A DNA stretch of 64,000 nucleotides from Ryuthela nishihirai (taxonomy: Eukaryota; Arthropoda; Arachnida; Araneae; Heptathelidae), in the NCBI GenBank assembly GCA_038380435.1, contig JAWZYU010000020.1, forward strand, positions 44,424,307 through 44,488,306, given 5' to 3'. Position 1 is the first letter of the stretch; every line of letters starts with the position of its first letter. Position numbers and translations under genes: made by a program. Below are positions 47,150 through 60,332 of the stretch, piece by piece. The notes under the pieces are model-generated. The model worked only from the letters and a program-made list of their open reading frames with translations, searched no databases and was not told the DNA's origin.

Positions 47150-48540
47150 AACAACTAAAAAAGTTTCTTTTATTTTAGGAAAGTTCTAAATCCTTCTTTT
47201 CGATGCAGAAAATTATTCTGAATCTTTTCAAAGAAGAAAGTGATTGCAAATGTCTATTCCTAAAGCAAAAAAAAAAAGTTTCTTTTCCTACAGGAAATAA
47301 TTCTAAATTCTTCCATTCGATGTAGAAAATATTTCTAAAGCTTTTGGCATAAAGTAAAAAGTGATTGCAAAGCTTATGTTCCTAAAGCAAGCGACTGGAA
47401 ATGTTTCCTTTCCTATAGAAAATACTTCTAAATCCTTCTATTTCATGCAGAAAATTATTCTAAATCTTTTAGTTCAAGGGAGAAAGTGACTGCGAACTTC
47501 TATTGATTAGAATTAATTCTATTGATTGATTGAAATTTATTAACAAAAATCTAAAACTGTTTCTTTTCCTATAGGAAATACTTTTAAATCCTTCTATTAT
47601 GTGTAGAAAACGATTTTTAAATCCTTCCGTTTGGTGAAAGGAGCGATTAAAAAACTTTTCGCCAAGAAACGATAACAAATCCTTTGATAAAAAAAAATAT
47701 TCCAAATCATTCGCTTTGGTGGTGAATGTAGAAATTGCATATTTTCGTTCCATGAAGGAGGCTACAGATTTTTCTATTCGTTATAAGAAATGATTCTAAC
47801 TTCTTTTAGTCTATATAACAATAATAAATTTTTTTCCGTGTAAGAATTTATTTTAAATAAGTGTGTTCGCTGAAGGCAATTGTCTCACGTCATTTCAGCT
47901 GATATTGGAAAATATTCTAAATTATTCTGTTTGGAGAAGGGAGCCATTACAAATTCAATGTAGAAAATTATTTTAGCACCTTCTCCTTGATTTAGGAAGT
48001 AATCCTAATCATTGCATTCAATGTAGGAATTCATCTTGTATACTTCCATTTAATGCAGGAAATTATCTGAAGTCCTACTATTCGAGATTCTTCGGTAAAA
48101 CAAAAGAAGTCATTGTAGGCCTTTATTCTGAAATAAAAAATCTTTCATTGCAGACAGTGTAAAGATGCAAATAAAGTTTGGTAAACTTTTCTTTCATGAT
48201 TACAATTCCTTCTGTTTTATCTACAAAATATTTCTTAATCCTTTTTCTTTCGTTCATTAAATGATTTTAAATATTTCTATTCGATATAGAAAATATTTGT
48301 AAATCCTTCAGTTTACGAAGGAACCGATTTCGAATGTCTATTTCTTTGAAAACCTTCTTTTCCATGCCAGAAATCATTTTAAACCCCTTAATTAGGTGTT
48401 GGAAATGATTCAAAATCGTTAGTTTTCTAGAAGGAAATAAGGATATGACGAAAGCTTTCTGTCCGATTGGGAAATGATTCAAAATCCCTCGGTGTAACAA
48501 ATGCAGAGACTGAGAATCTTTCTTTTTGGCGAAGGAAGTG
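47150..48540. repeat. Diverged tandem repeat
   Basis: TTTCTTTTCCTATAGGAAAT, TTCTAAATCCTTCTATTCGA and TGCAGAAAATTATTCTAAAT recur in loosely ordered units of about 60-120 bases. Copies are old and variable. Confidence 0.6.
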
Positions 48541-50705
48541 CATTCTCATATAATACATACTCTCTTATCAATAATTCAGAATTTTCCTGGGCGACATGAA
48601 TCTTTGACCTTTTCTTAACTTTTCCTCTTCGCTTTGGTAACAAAAGAAAGCATCCGTCGCGAATAGTCTGCGATGTATTTCGTTACAACCAACTAATTAA
48701 TGATATAAGATTTACTGAATTTCATACCGCGACAGTCATTAAAGTCAATAACGTTAAAGTATACTTGACGAAGTAAATTTTTAAATGATCTGCTTTTGTC
48801 CCAAAATCATAATGCGTATCAAAATTTAATTAGTAAATAGCATTCACTATTTATCACTGAAATTATCTCTGCGTCACCATTATTGCATTTTAAACAGTAA
48901 CAGTGTTGGTGAAATTTAATTCTTCGGATTTTCGTTTAGTGTTAATTTCTCTCTGAATCAAACTGCTTAAATCACGAGCTGCTAGGGAAATTGCATAACA
49001 ACGGTATTTGTTTAAACTAACACATAGAGTTGGAAAATTTTACTATTTTTTATTCACTATTTTGTGGTATAGGTTTTTAAAACAACTTCCTACACATCAA
49101 CTTTCAACAAAAAGGCAATTATCTTACGAGTGGTATGATTGTTCAAAATATGGCCATCACTGTGCCACGAAATATTTGGAAAACAGCCCAGCACATTAAA
49201 TTATAAATTTGCATTTTCCTTCTGTAAACAAAAGAATTTTAAAAATTCAATTTTTATTTGAAAGGTTACTCTACTTTTACGAAAGTGAAGACTCCCGAAA
49301 TCGTTTGGATAATCTTTTTGATATTGTGTGGAACTCCTAATTATAAAGAATTAAGAGAAAAGAAACAAGATTATCATTCACATTAAATATTACAATGATT
49401 GTAACTGTTATTTGCAACCACGCATGGTCACCGTCAGGAGGTGGAAGGTGGCATTGGAAGAGGCCTGAAAAATTAAAAAAATTATCGAAAAATTCATTTA
49501 TGTTAAATAATATTAAGTTTACCAAAAAATTGATGTTTATTTCTTTAAAGAAATGTAAATCTTGTTTCTTTTTTTTTTCTGTCTTTCTTTTTAATGTCGG
49601 AAATATTTAATTTATTTTATTTATTATTACGGAAAGAGCATTTTTACGTCTATTTCAATAATAAGTTCTTTTTATTTTTCCGTTTTGTTTATGGCCTCCT
49701 TTGTTGTAGTATTATGATATGATGTATGCATGATTCCTCATTTGCAACTGCACTCGTTAATGAGATCCTCTGCATAAAAAATTCCATCTTGGAACAGTGA
49801 TTTTTTTTTTGCCTCCCGTTGGAAATTTTTGCCTCTCTCCCCCCGCCCGCCCTCCCCCCGTGGAAAACCTTTCCGTTGCACATGCAACCATGTCTACTAC
49901 AATATTAACTGACTTTGATTTAATTTTGCCTCTTAAAGATTTATTACAATTACAATTCGATTTAATGAAAGATGGAAGGAAACCAAACTTTTTACACGAA
50001 TGTTGAAATTAATGTCATTTTCATTTCATGCGCCTGTTTAATCATCATTTGTGAATATTTTGATATTGACTCTATGGATATAAAATAACAAATATTCTAA
50101 ATGAAATAAAATGCACTGATATTAAAATTTTGTTTCATGTTTATTGTATCTCACTTTATCATTCTGGATTTTTCGCCATCTAAAGGCCGCAGAAAACGCA
50201 ATTTTTTTTACCGCCAAGAAAAAAAATGAAATGCCCTGCCTTAAAAATGGTTTTCCTCTTTGAGTTTTTTCAATAATGCTGGACGTCTTTGATGTTCATG
50301 CATGGCATTGTGGGGATGTCTTGCAATATACAACAGCTAATGATGTATGGGAGTACTAATTGTCTACTAGTAGAGGACGGCTATTATAGTAGCTTATACA
50401 TAAATTATGATTGTGAATTTGTAAGACATCCTGATGACTATTAAAGAGTATGAAAGACATGAGGCAATATTGAATAAATACAAGGAGAAAGATTCTTTAA
50501 AGACGTATTTGCCATTTTTTGAATTTACATGTTATATAATGGTGTAATATAACTGCCCTTTTGTCAGACGTTGATGTGCTTCTAGATTCTTTTAAACGTT
50601 GTACGGCAAAATAGTGAAATTTTAAACTTTATGTACTTACGTACTGTGTTTTTAAAAAATTACAGTAACCCGTCAAAGGATTATATAATAAAAAAGTAAT
50701 AATAA

Positions 50706-50905
50706 TAAATACCCCCTCAAGCAGCTGCTTGCCACAGAGGTCTGACAGGAGCCTGTCAGTTTAATACGCCATAGTAGAAGGTCTGTGAGGATGGCGGGAC
50801 CTCAGCAGAAAAACAGCACACACATCCATGCCTTACCTAGGGCTCGAACCCAGGTCCCGTAGATCAGTAGCCAAGCGTGCTAACCACTCGGCCACGGGAC
50901 GGCAG
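50706..50905 (-). mobile_element. SINE-2, full-length
   Basis: On the minus strand it has an A box region TGGCCGAGTGGTTAGCACGC and a B box GGTTCGAGCCC, both tRNA-like, then a short body ending TGCTTGAGGGGGTATTT. This is the best copy of the family here. Confidence 0.85.
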
Positions 50906-51049
50906 GCAGGATTATATACGTGTTTCGTAATCTAACTTTCCAGAAAAAACGATTAAAAATAAACAATGATGAAAACTATATATTTCTCTAGAAAGATAGG
51001 TACAATGGAACGTAAACTATTCCAATTATCCAGAGACGGTCGTTTGCTT

Positions 51050-52020
51050 TCAAAAAGTCATTGACAATTCAGTGATCAATTTAGTGTCGATTCAATGATC
51101 AATGAAACAACTGTTTCCACTTCAGTGACCAATTTAATGTCAAGTCATTGATCAGTTAAACATCTATTGTAAATTCAATATTCAATTTATTGCCAAGTTA
51201 ATTATCAGTTAAACATCTATTGCCAATTCGATGATGAATCTATTTTCCAAGTCAGTGATCAGGAAACTATCTGTTGCCAATTCAACGACCAATTTAATGT
51301 CAAGTAAATGATCAATGAAATGGCTATTACCAATTCAAATATCAAATTATTGTCAAGTCAATGATCAGAAACATCTATTGCTAATTCAATGATAAATTAA
51401 TTATGAAAATGATTGTCATTGAAACGGCTATTACCAGCTGAATGATCAATTAATTGCCATTCCAATTATCAATGAAATATGTATTGCCAATTCAATGACT
51501 AATTAATGTCGAGTCAATGAGCAGTAAAACATCTATTGTCAATTCAATGACTAATTAATGTCGAGTCAATGAGCAGTAAAACATCTATTGCCAATTCAAT
51601 GACTAATTAATGTCGAGTCAATGAGCAGTAAAACATCTATTGCCAATTCAATGACTAATTAATGTCGAGTCAATGAGCAGTAAAACATCTATTGCCAATT
51701 CAATGACTAATTAATGTCGAGTCAATGAGCAGTAAAACATCTATTGCCAATTCAATGACTAATTAATGTCGAGTCAATGAGCAGTAAAACATCTATTGCC
51801 AATTCAATGACTAATTAATGTCGAGTCAATGAGCAGTAAAACATCTATTGCTAATCCAATGGCCAAGTCAATGAACAGTAAAACATATATTGTCAATTCA
51901 ATGATCTATTTATTATGAAGTCAACGATTAGTGAAACAGCTATTACGGTTTAATGATCAATTTATTCTCAAGCCAATAATCGATTTATTTCCAAGTCTAT
52001 TATTAGTTAAACAACTGTAT
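51050..52020. repeat. 52-bp tandem repeat with diverged flanks
   Basis: At 51490-51850 about seven nearly identical 52-base units (AATTCAATGACTAATTAATG, TCGAGTCAATGAGCAGTAAA, ACATCTATTGCC) are found. Outside, to 51050 and 52020, the same theme (CAATGATCAATTTA, GTCAAGTCA) continues in diverged form. Confidence 0.85.
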
Positions 52021-52249
52021 CCTAAACAAAAATCTTTCAAATCTTATATCATGGAACCACTAGACTTCACACTACTGAGAAGAATTGTGATTTACAATAG
52101 AAGATTGTGACTCCTGGGGAACTGATGCCGCCGCAGTTTTCAGTGCAAAGGGGAGACTCAATTCCCACAAATCATGATTGATTGAGATGTCATTAACCTA
52201 AGATCCGTCTCTCCAACTGCTACAACACTAGATATTACACTTTCCTATA

Positions 52250-53072
52250 GTTGGATTGTTTTATCTCTGAGTGGTAATTTGGGCTAAATACAGTGATCTG
52301 AATAGACAGATCCCGAGGACAACAAGAACTCATTAAAGGTTGGGAAGGAGCTCCACTGGACAGCTGTTAAGAGATAGATGGAGCCTCCTGTCAAATCTAT
52401 CCAGCGGTTCTTTAATGTGCGCAAGGTATGGCTATCCTGAACAAGGAGTCAGGGGTTAACGTCTAGTCCAAGAGTCGGAAAACGGAGGCTCTGAGCTCTC
52501 TATAAAGTAGATTTTAAACTTTTTGCTTTAACATTCAACTCTGAAATATTTTAACGATTTACATTCGAAACAAACATGAAACTCTGATGCAATTCAAATG
52601 ATCTAAATACACTCTAAATGTGATTAAATTGGTCGAGAAGACTCAAACTCAAAAGCAACACTGTGAATGGCAGTTTTTTTAATAATTCTTTTCAATAATT
52701 TTATTATATACACTTCAACATACTTATTTCAAAATCATACGTTATGGTTTTAGTTTTTGTTAATAAAATAATCTGCGGTTTCTTTTTACCTCTTATGGCT
52801 CTTGACCCCATAAAGATTACAATTTGAGGTTCTCAAAATTTGTTGTTTTACCTTTTTCTTGTTGTTTCGGCTCTTGACCCCCCCCAAAAAAGCTTCCCGA
52901 CCACTGCTTTAGTCCGACGGATGGCAGCCTTTCCAAGCCCATCGGCATTCCCTTTTTCACCGGGGGCAGGGTGAGGATTAGTTGCATTAATTCTCAACTC
53001 TGGAACACTTGAGACTCGAACCTGGGTGCATCAGATTACGACCTTGGCACACTACCAACAGATCCGATCCAC
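52250..53072 (-). mobile_element. SINE-1 split by a hAT-type insertion
   Basis: The tail and part of the core lie at 52250-52472 and the remainder with the head at 52914-53072 (AGTCCGACGGATGGCAGCC to GACCTTGGCACACTACC). The interrupting sequence, 52473-52913, has ends CAAGAGTCGGAAAACG and CCCGACCACTG, an imperfect inverted pair, and a TAGTC repeat at both joins. Confidence 0.7.
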
Positions 53073-53184
53073 TCACCACTTTTCTACATTGGCAGTGGTA
53101 TACTCTTACGAGTGAATCCGGCATACATATTTAATGTTGCATTTTATTTTGATTTGATGTTTTTTTATTTTGATGTTACATTTT

Positions 53185-53281
53185 GGAACACCCTTAACTC
53201 TTGGCGTCCTTGTGACTTTGCCATTTATCCCACTGTGTGCGAAAAACGTACAACGCAGAGGTGAAACATCCCAACCTAACA
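53185..53281 (+). mobile_element. SINE-1 tail fragment
   Basis: CGTCCTTGTGACTTTGCCAT to GAGGTGAAACATCCCAACCT matches the SINE-1 3' end. Confidence 0.75.
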
Positions 53282-54060
53282 ATCTCTTTCCTCGCAAAAA
53301 ATATTATCCATTACATCCTCCTCAAACAATCAATACATTATCCATGATCCTAACCAAACACCAATACATTATCCATGATCTCCTCTTTCTTCACAAATAT
53401 TATCCGATGCATCTTCCTGAAACACCATATTTTACCTGTTTCCTAGCAAAATATTATCCATTACCTGTTCCTCAAACACGAAAAAACTATCCGTTACCTA
53501 CGTAAACACCAATACATTACCCATTACCTCATATTTCCTCACAAAATATTATCATTACCTCTTCTCCAAATACGAATAAATGATCCCTTACCTCCTCTTT
53601 CCATACATACGGAAACATTAGCTTTTTCCTCCTGCCCTCACACAAATACCCTCTTACCTCCAACGCCTACCAAAGACATTACATGTTAATTTCTCCCACC
53701 CATACTTATTATTCTTTACGCTTCCCCCCACATACAAACATCATTCGTTGTTCTTCCTCCTATAAAAACACAGACTCCATCACGTCTTCTTCCCAAGAAC
53801 ACACTTCATTACCTCCTGCTCCTAAACACACTATTCGTTAGTTCCTCCTCCCACCCAAATTCGCTATCTTTTATCTCTTATTGCACAATACACACTCTCC
53901 ATTACCTCTTCGCCCACAAACACATTATCAGTTGGTTCCTCGCTCAAAAGCACACTATCTTTCAGCTTTTCCTCCCATAGAAATATTATCTGTTAACTCT
54001 TCCCCTACAAGCACACCATTATTTAGCTCTTCTCACAGAAAACTCACAAGTCGTTATCCT
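53282..54060. repeat. Diverged C-rich tandem repeat
   Basis: The theme CATTACCTCCTCCTCC-AAACAC recurs roughly every 40-45 bases with many changes. Open frames here are repetitive and not genes. Confidence 0.65.
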
Positions 54061-54069
54061 CTCCCCAAC

Positions 54070-54520
54070 ACAAAAGCGTGGGTTGACTCAGTCGATAGCG
54101 AGCCAAAATCGTATCTGATGCTCCCACATTCGAGTCCCGATTGTGTCTAATCTGAGAGGTTTTCTCCAAAAATCCTCGTTCATCACATTTGTTTCTTTTT
54201 GTAGACAGATCACAAAGACTACAAAGGCTTAGAGGCTTAGAGTTTGGATAGTCTGCAGTTTTGTAGGACGGAACATGCCCTTGTGTGCATGAAAGGCAAA
54301 TCCTATGCACGTTCAAAAACACGCTAAATGACTTTGACGGATGACCTTCCATCTGTTTGCTAAAATCTGTTTCCATCTGTTTGCTAAAAACTGCTTCCAT
54401 CTGTTTGCTAAAAAGGTGATCCAATGGATCACCTTTTCCAATTCTGAGCTCTTAATATCCCAGTGACTTGGAAATTTAGCTCATTGTCTGCAAAAATATA
54501 TCACTCAATGATAAAAGAGC
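54070..54520 (+). mobile_element. SINE-1, diverged
   Basis: The head (GGGTTGACTCAGTCGATAGC, ATTCGAGTCCC), core and tail (CTCATTGTCTGCAAAAATAT) are recognisable. A CTGTTTGCTAAAA motif is repeated three times near 54355-54415. Confidence 0.7.
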
Positions 54521-54936
54521 CCTCAGTCTTGTAGCCTTTGTTTTAGAGATGATATCCGAACATTTTTTATGCAGAATGGAAGGAATCTTGATGCTTTGAC
54601 TTCAGTTCCATATATGTGGTTTCACCTGGTAAACAATAAAAAGATTAGGCAGACTGATTAAAGATCTTTAGACAGCAACTTGTGTGCAGAGATGATTGCG
54701 TCGGTTTAGCCACGTTGTCCAAGTATAGAGAGTAAATTATGAACAGTTTTCCAAAAGATTTCAGGAAAAAGTCAGTCCAAGAATGAGATGGGTGAATAAT
54801 AAAAGCAAGACTAGTAGAAAAGACTTTCTATGGCCCAATGAAACAATTATCTGACAAGATAGGCCAGTTTGGGGAACAGAATTGCAGAGTCTGGTTCGAG
54901 TTCATAGACTTTGGTTTCTTGAAGAGTTTTCATGTA

Positions 54937-55835
54937 TACTAAGTGGCCACTTTTATTAACTATAGTTCCATGTTCCTGCATCTGGGTCAATACTAACTCA
55001 GATACAGAACTTAGTAACTTCTTAAACTTGCTTTTTAAGATAAAATGTGACTGAAGATAATTTAACGCTCGCAATCAAATATATTTAAATCTCGATTTAC
55101 AACAATATGAATACAGTATTTAAAGAGTAAGTAAGTAAGTAAGTTAGCTCGGTCATCAAAAAAATTCGAAATTAGTGAAAATTAATATATTACGTGAACT
55201 GTTAAAAATGCTCTTACATGTATCAGTAAAGTTTAGTATAACAGTCTACTATCGTTTTAACGTGATTTTATTAGCTTTTCAGAGCAATTATTCAAGCTGG
55301 GTTGTTGGGTTATTTTACCTCTGAGCGGCAATTTTTTCACACCATGGGCTAAATAGCCAGGTCACAAGGACCCCAAAAGTTGGGGGAAGGGACCACTGGA
55401 CAGCTGTTGGGAGTCAAACGTAGCAAGGCCATCCAGTGTGTTCTTTAACCCGCACACGGGGCCATGGCTTAACGTCCCATCCGACGGACGGAGGTCTTTC
55501 CAAGTTCATCGGTGTCCCCTACTGACCGTGGACAGGGAGGGGAGTTTTGCGGGAATAAATCTCAAAGCTGAACCAGCTGGGACTCAAACCTGGGAACTAC
55601 AGATTACAAGCCATCCCTGCCCCATTTAAATTGGCATTGTTAAATATTCTACTTTCAGTAATTCTCTAAATATCGAACGAATATTGCTTAAAATCTGGAT
55701 TAGAATAGATTTGATTGAGATCTTTAAATTTTCCTCAGTCGCAATTTTTCATAAGAAGCTTATTTAAGGAGTTACTGAGTTCTGCATTTGACATAACATG
55801 GAACTATAACTAATAAATTGGCCGCTGAGTGTATG
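54937..55835. mobile_element. Foldback TIR element, CACTCAGTGGCC family, with SINE insertion
   Basis: The left end, TACTAAGTGGCCACTTTTAT, and the right end, inverse TACACTCAGCGGCCAATTTA, match the copy at 15655-16227, as do the ACTCAGATACAGAACTTAGT and AAAATGTGACTGAAGATAAT arms. A minus SINE-1 is inserted at 55298-55625. Confidence 0.65.
55298..55625 (-). mobile_element. SINE-1, shortened
   Basis: It runs from GGGTTATTTTACCTCTGAGC to GGGAACTACAGATTACAAGC, with small core deletions and a clipped head. Confidence 0.85.
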
Positions 55836-56673
55836 TAACTAAATCGTCCTTCAAACATATTAAATGTTGATATATTATCTTTACTACACATAATCGACAA
55901 AGTTATATATTTTTGATCGTGATCGCCTTTGCAGACGAGATCTCCATAAGTAAAACTTAGATTCGAAAGATTTCTCGAGGTTTAAACCCAAACTTTCAAT
56001 TTCAATGAAAAGCCGAACTATTTCTTCTGAATACAACTTAAAAGAAAAACCTCATCCTCGCACATCCCTAGATAAAGGAAAACGAGGTAAAGAACAATAT
56101 TCTCTTGCTGTGGGATTAAGTCCTTCAACTCCTGCGGGTCTAATTTTGTTTTACTGTTACATTCAAGAATGTTGAGCTGCTGAAAAAGGCTCGGGGAATA
56201 AAACCTTGTAGGCCCAAGGTGGTGGTCACTTTTTCCTTTTTTTTTTTGTGTACCTTTAGTTCATTATCAGTAGGGCCTGAATGCATGTAGTGCCCCCATG
56301 AGATTAGTTTATGAGATATAAACAAGGAAACTTAGTTTTAGTATTATTTCACACTGAGATCTTGTGCACTTTCCGCTGTCCTGAAACAAAATAACGGAGG
56401 AATTGTTGTGCCCGAAGTAAAATTGCCTTTGGATAAAAAGACGAATTTTTTAGGAAAAAAAAACCATTTCATTTGTGCTATGACTGCCATGCAAGAAGAT
56501 ATAACGTCCAATATGTAGAAAATACCTCTATATATTTATATATATGGAGATCTATTCTTAGATAAGCTATCTATGGTATAAATGTGTTAAACTGGATTAA
56601 AAGTATATAATCTGTGTCCATGCAAAATTAAGAGTCGCATTGCATTTTTTTTTATCATTTTGTTCTCTTAAAC

Positions 56674-57535
56674 CAGCGCTGTCCAACTAGCGTCCCGCGG
56701 GCAGCTAGTTGGACAGCGCTGGTTAAGTTTTGTGGACCGCGAAAAAAATTAAGTTCTTACTCGAAATTTTAAATAAATATCTATAATCCACCTTATAATT
56801 TTTGTCAACTTGTATTACTTTACTTGATATGCAATCTTCAATTTGCTCATCCTATTTGCAATTATTATTGCATTATTTCAACTTACTCATTCTATTCCTA
56901 TTGCCAAACAACTACGGCCACAATGCTCCCATTAAATTTATTAAACATTTGATAAGGTTTAGAAAATTTATATTCGTTTATTATTACCTATTATTTTTCG
57001 TATAAATAAAATAATTTTTTGAGGGAACATGAACTGATTTTTCATTACCTATCCAATCCTATTCTTTTTTTGGCCCCGCGAAATATTGGCGAAAGGTTGG
57101 GTTGGATTGTTTTACCTCTGAACGGCACTTTTTTGCACACCATGGGCTAAATGGCCAGGTCACATGGACCCCGAAGGCTCAGAGAAGGTTGGGGGAGGGG
57201 ACCCACTGGAACAGCTGTTGGGAGACAGATGGTAGCCTCCCGTCAAGGCCATCCAGCGTGTTCTTTAACGTGCACAGGGCATGGCTCTCCCGCACACGGG
57301 GCCACGGCTTAACGTCCCATCCGACGGACGGCGGCCTTTCCAAGCCCATCGGTGTCCCCTACTGACCGTGGGCAGGGCGGGGAATTTTTGCGGAGATAAA
57401 TCTCAACACTGACCCAGCTGGGACTCGAACCTGGGCACTACAGATTACGAGCCTGGCGCGCTACCGACTGAGCCACCCCCGCCCATTTGCGAAAGGAAAA
57501 ATGGCCGGCGGTCTTAGAGAAGTTGGAGAGCACTG
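56674..57535. mobile_element. hAT-type element with SINE insertion
   Basis: The ends CAGCGCTGTCCAACT and AGTTGGAGAGCACTG are inverted partners, and TCTTAAAC flanks both sides perfectly (56666-56673 and 57536-57543). Immediately inside the left end, the terminal sequence is repeated in inverted order (AGCTAGTTGGACAGCGCTGG). The element is interrupted by a SINE-1 at 57097-57484. Confidence 0.82.
57097..57484 (-). mobile_element. SINE-1, full-length, young
   Basis: This is a complete 388-base copy close to the family consensus. ATTGGCGAAAGG (57085-57096) and ATTTGCGAAAGG (57485-57496) flank it. It sits inside the hAT-type element, so it is the younger of the two. Confidence 0.93.
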
Positions 57536-57746
57536 TCTTAAACATTTACATTCTCAATGAATTTGACCTTGGTTATATAATCAGCTATTTATTGTTTCTG
57601 TTTTGACTCTTATTTTGAACCTTATTTAAAATATGCACGGCCTAAACAAAAGCAATTTGAGAATTTCCGTGTTATGGAAGTGGGGATCTAATATTCCATG
57701 CTCCGTAACTTTTAAAATAAACTTTTATAGTAAAATATTTATTAGT

Positions 57747-58095
57747 TACCCCTCAAGTAGCTGATTGTCATGAAGGTCTGACAGGAGCCTGTTAGTATAA
57801 TGTACAGTCGCTCAAAAAAGTATCCGAACACTATGGTTGATTACAAAATTCAGAAAAAATATCTGGCAACGATTTTTCTAGAAATTAGTGATCTGTCAAC
57901 CTTCGTGTCACGTGAATCTGAATTTTGTAATCAACCATAGTGTTCGGATACTTTTTTGAGCGACTGTACCACAGAAGAGATCTTTGAGGACGGCGAATCT
58001 CACGAGAAAGGCACCACAAAGGAGGAAGCATTCATGCCTTATCCGGGATCGAACCCGAGTCCATTTAATTCGTTGTCAAGCACGCTAGCCGTGTT
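57747..58095 (-). mobile_element. SINE-2 split by a palindromic element
   Basis: CCCCTCAAGTAGCTGATTGT to TTAGTATAATG and CACAGAAGAGATCTTTGAGG to AAGCACGCTAGCC are two halves of one SINE-2. Between them is palindromic copy D (57805-57966), flanked by TA. Confidence 0.82.
57805..57966. mobile_element. Palindromic TIR element, copy D (short form)
   Basis: CAGTCGCTCAAAAAAGTATC and its inverse end this 162-bp element, with TA at 57803-57804 and 57967-57968. It is the outer palindrome of copies A-C without the inner core. Confidence 0.88.
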
Positions 58096-58149
58096 GCTGA
58101 AGATAAAGATTTAAATTAAATCAGTAGGAGTGAAAGTTTCAAGATTGTA

Positions 58150-58667
58150 CAGTCGCTCAAAAAAATATCCGAACACTATGGTTGATTACAGAATTCAGAA
58201 AAAATATCTGGCAACGATTTTTTTAGAAATTAGTGATCTGGCAACCTTCGTGTCACGTGATTACAGAATTCAGGAAAAATAACGGTAACTGGAGCGTGTA
58301 CAGCAACTGTACACGCTCCAGTTACCGTTCACAGCAAACTGGAGAGTGTGCAGTTACTGCACACGCTCCAGTTTGCTGTGAACGGTAACTGCACACGCTC
58401 AATATTTCTGTGAGTGAGCCCACACGATCTAGTATCAAAATAATATGACCACCTACAGTTGCTCAAAAAAGTATCCGAACACCATGGTTGATTACAGAAT
58501 TCAGAAAAAATATCTGGCACCGATTTTTTTAGAAATTAGAGATATACCTTCGTGTCACGTAACACGAAGGTTGCCAGATCACTAATTTCTAAAAAAAAAT
58601 CGTTGGCAGATATTTTTTCTGAATTCTGTAATCAACCATAGTGTTCGGATATTTTTTCGAGCGACTG
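58150..58667. mobile_element. Palindromic composite TIR element, copy E
   Basis: The same outer ends flanked by TA. The interior contains GTAACTGGAGCGTGTACAGC with its inverse, TGCAGTTACTGCACACGCTC, then ATCAAAATAATATGACCACC and a second outer palindrome from 58455. Confidence 0.75.
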
Positions 58668-58889
58668 TACAACAGCTGTTGTATCAAATTCTCAGGTACA
58701 ACAGTGCAGCTACATCCCGAAATTGAGCTTTCATTTATTCTCCTGATGATGCCATACGTGAAACTTATCGAAACTCGAGTCAAAGCTTTTTTTTTTAATT
58801 ATTTTTAATGCTGCATTAGTGCTTAGTCCCCTCCGTAAACATTTACTTCAAACAGCTATAGAACGTCGACAGAGCATACCAGCATATGG

Positions 58890-59275
58890 ACCATTAGTAG
58901 CGTTCCAGGCTCGTAATCAGCAATTCCCAGATTCGAGTTCCAACTGTGCCAGCGTTGAGATTTAACTCCGCTGAAGTCGCCTCCCCTCCGTATCCTCGGT
59001 CATAAAGAGGGACACCGACGAACTTGGAAATGCATATCCGTCTACTAACACATTAATCCGTGGTCCGTGTGCAGGAGAGCCAATCCCTGTGCACATTAAA
59101 GAGCACGTTGTATGGCCTTGATGGGAGGTTATCATCTGTCTCCAAACAGCTTTCCAGTGGGTCTCCTTCCCCCAACCTTCTGTAAGCACTTGGGTTCCTT
59201 GTGACCTGGCAATTTAGCTCAATGTGTGCAAAAACAGTACAACTCAGAAGTAAAACAACACAAATCCCAGAATAT
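58890..59275 (+). mobile_element. SINE-1, diverged
   Basis: The head (TAGTAGCGTTCCAGGCTCGT, ATTCGAGTTCC), core and tail (AACTCAGAAGTAAAACAAC) are all recognisable. Confidence 0.8.
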
Positions 59276-59526
59276 CCCAAACTGTAGTGCAGCCACCTAT
59301 TGCTACTAACATCAAGGGACTAGTAGCATCTTCTACAGAAAGTGCTACCATACATAATGCATAAATAAATATGCACATTCCAATAATATACTGGCCAACA
59401 TAGACTGGGATAATACACCTAACTCACATTTTTAGATCGTTTGAAAGGGAAAACGAGCAATTGATTTTCACTTTGTCCTCTATCATCCGTCTGTAGTTAT
59501 TCAGTCTATTTGTTTTTAGAGATAAA

Positions 59527-59914
59527 GTTGGGTTGGGTTGTTTTACCTCTGAGCGGCACTTTTTTGCACACCATGGGCAAATGGCCAGGTCACATGGACC
59601 CCGAAGGCTCAGAGAAGGTTGGGGGAGGGGACCCACTGGAACAGCTGTTGGGAAACAGATGGTAGCCTCCCGTCAAGGCCATCCAGCGTGTTCTTTAACG
59701 TGCACAGGGTATGGCTCTCCCGCACACGGGGCCACGGCTTAACGTCCCATCCGACGGATGGCGGCCTTTCCAAGCCCATCGGTGTCCCCTACTGACCGTG
59801 AGCAGGGCGGGGAATTTTGCGGAGATAAATCTCAACGCTGATCCAACTGGTACTCGAACCTGGGAACTGCAGATTACGAGCCTGGCGTGCTACCGACTGA
59901 GCCACCCCCGCCCC
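59527..59914 (-). mobile_element. SINE-1, full-length, young
   Basis: A complete copy with a perfect duplication of TTAGAGATAAA (59516-59526 and 59915-59925). Confidence 0.94.
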
Positions 59915-60332
59915 TTAGAGATAAACGAATATTTTTTTTTTAGGATCAGACACGAACTAATAAATATTAGGATTTGCATTTTCCGAATTTTTCCAATTAT
60001 TTTTACCACCTAAAGCCTTAAAGGTGCAAAATGCAGAAACGATCTATACATGTTCAAGATTTCAAGTTTTAGTGGTAGGATGAGTTATATCTCAAATTAA
60101 ATCTGGCGTGAGGAACATCTCGGGCCACCTCAATTAAGTTCGCTCTTTTCCGCGTCCTAAAAAGAGAGGAAATTTCACTGGGATCAAACGTATATCAGAG
60201 CGTGAGACATGGAGAGCGCCATCTAAAAATATTTTAGAGATAATAGATAAAGTAACTGAGTTACGGATCAGATCAATTCTAGATATATCTGCTAGTAATG
60301 AATATTTACATCAATATTTATATTAAGTGATG

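Noticed and set aside
49395..49470. A strong acceptor-like tract on the minus strand (TTTTTAATTTTTCAG) followed by an open segment reading LFQCHLPPPDGDHAWLQ, considered as an upstream Cav1 exon.
   Set aside because: The peptide does not match any Cav1 N-terminal sequence and no matching donor in a compatible phase was clear.
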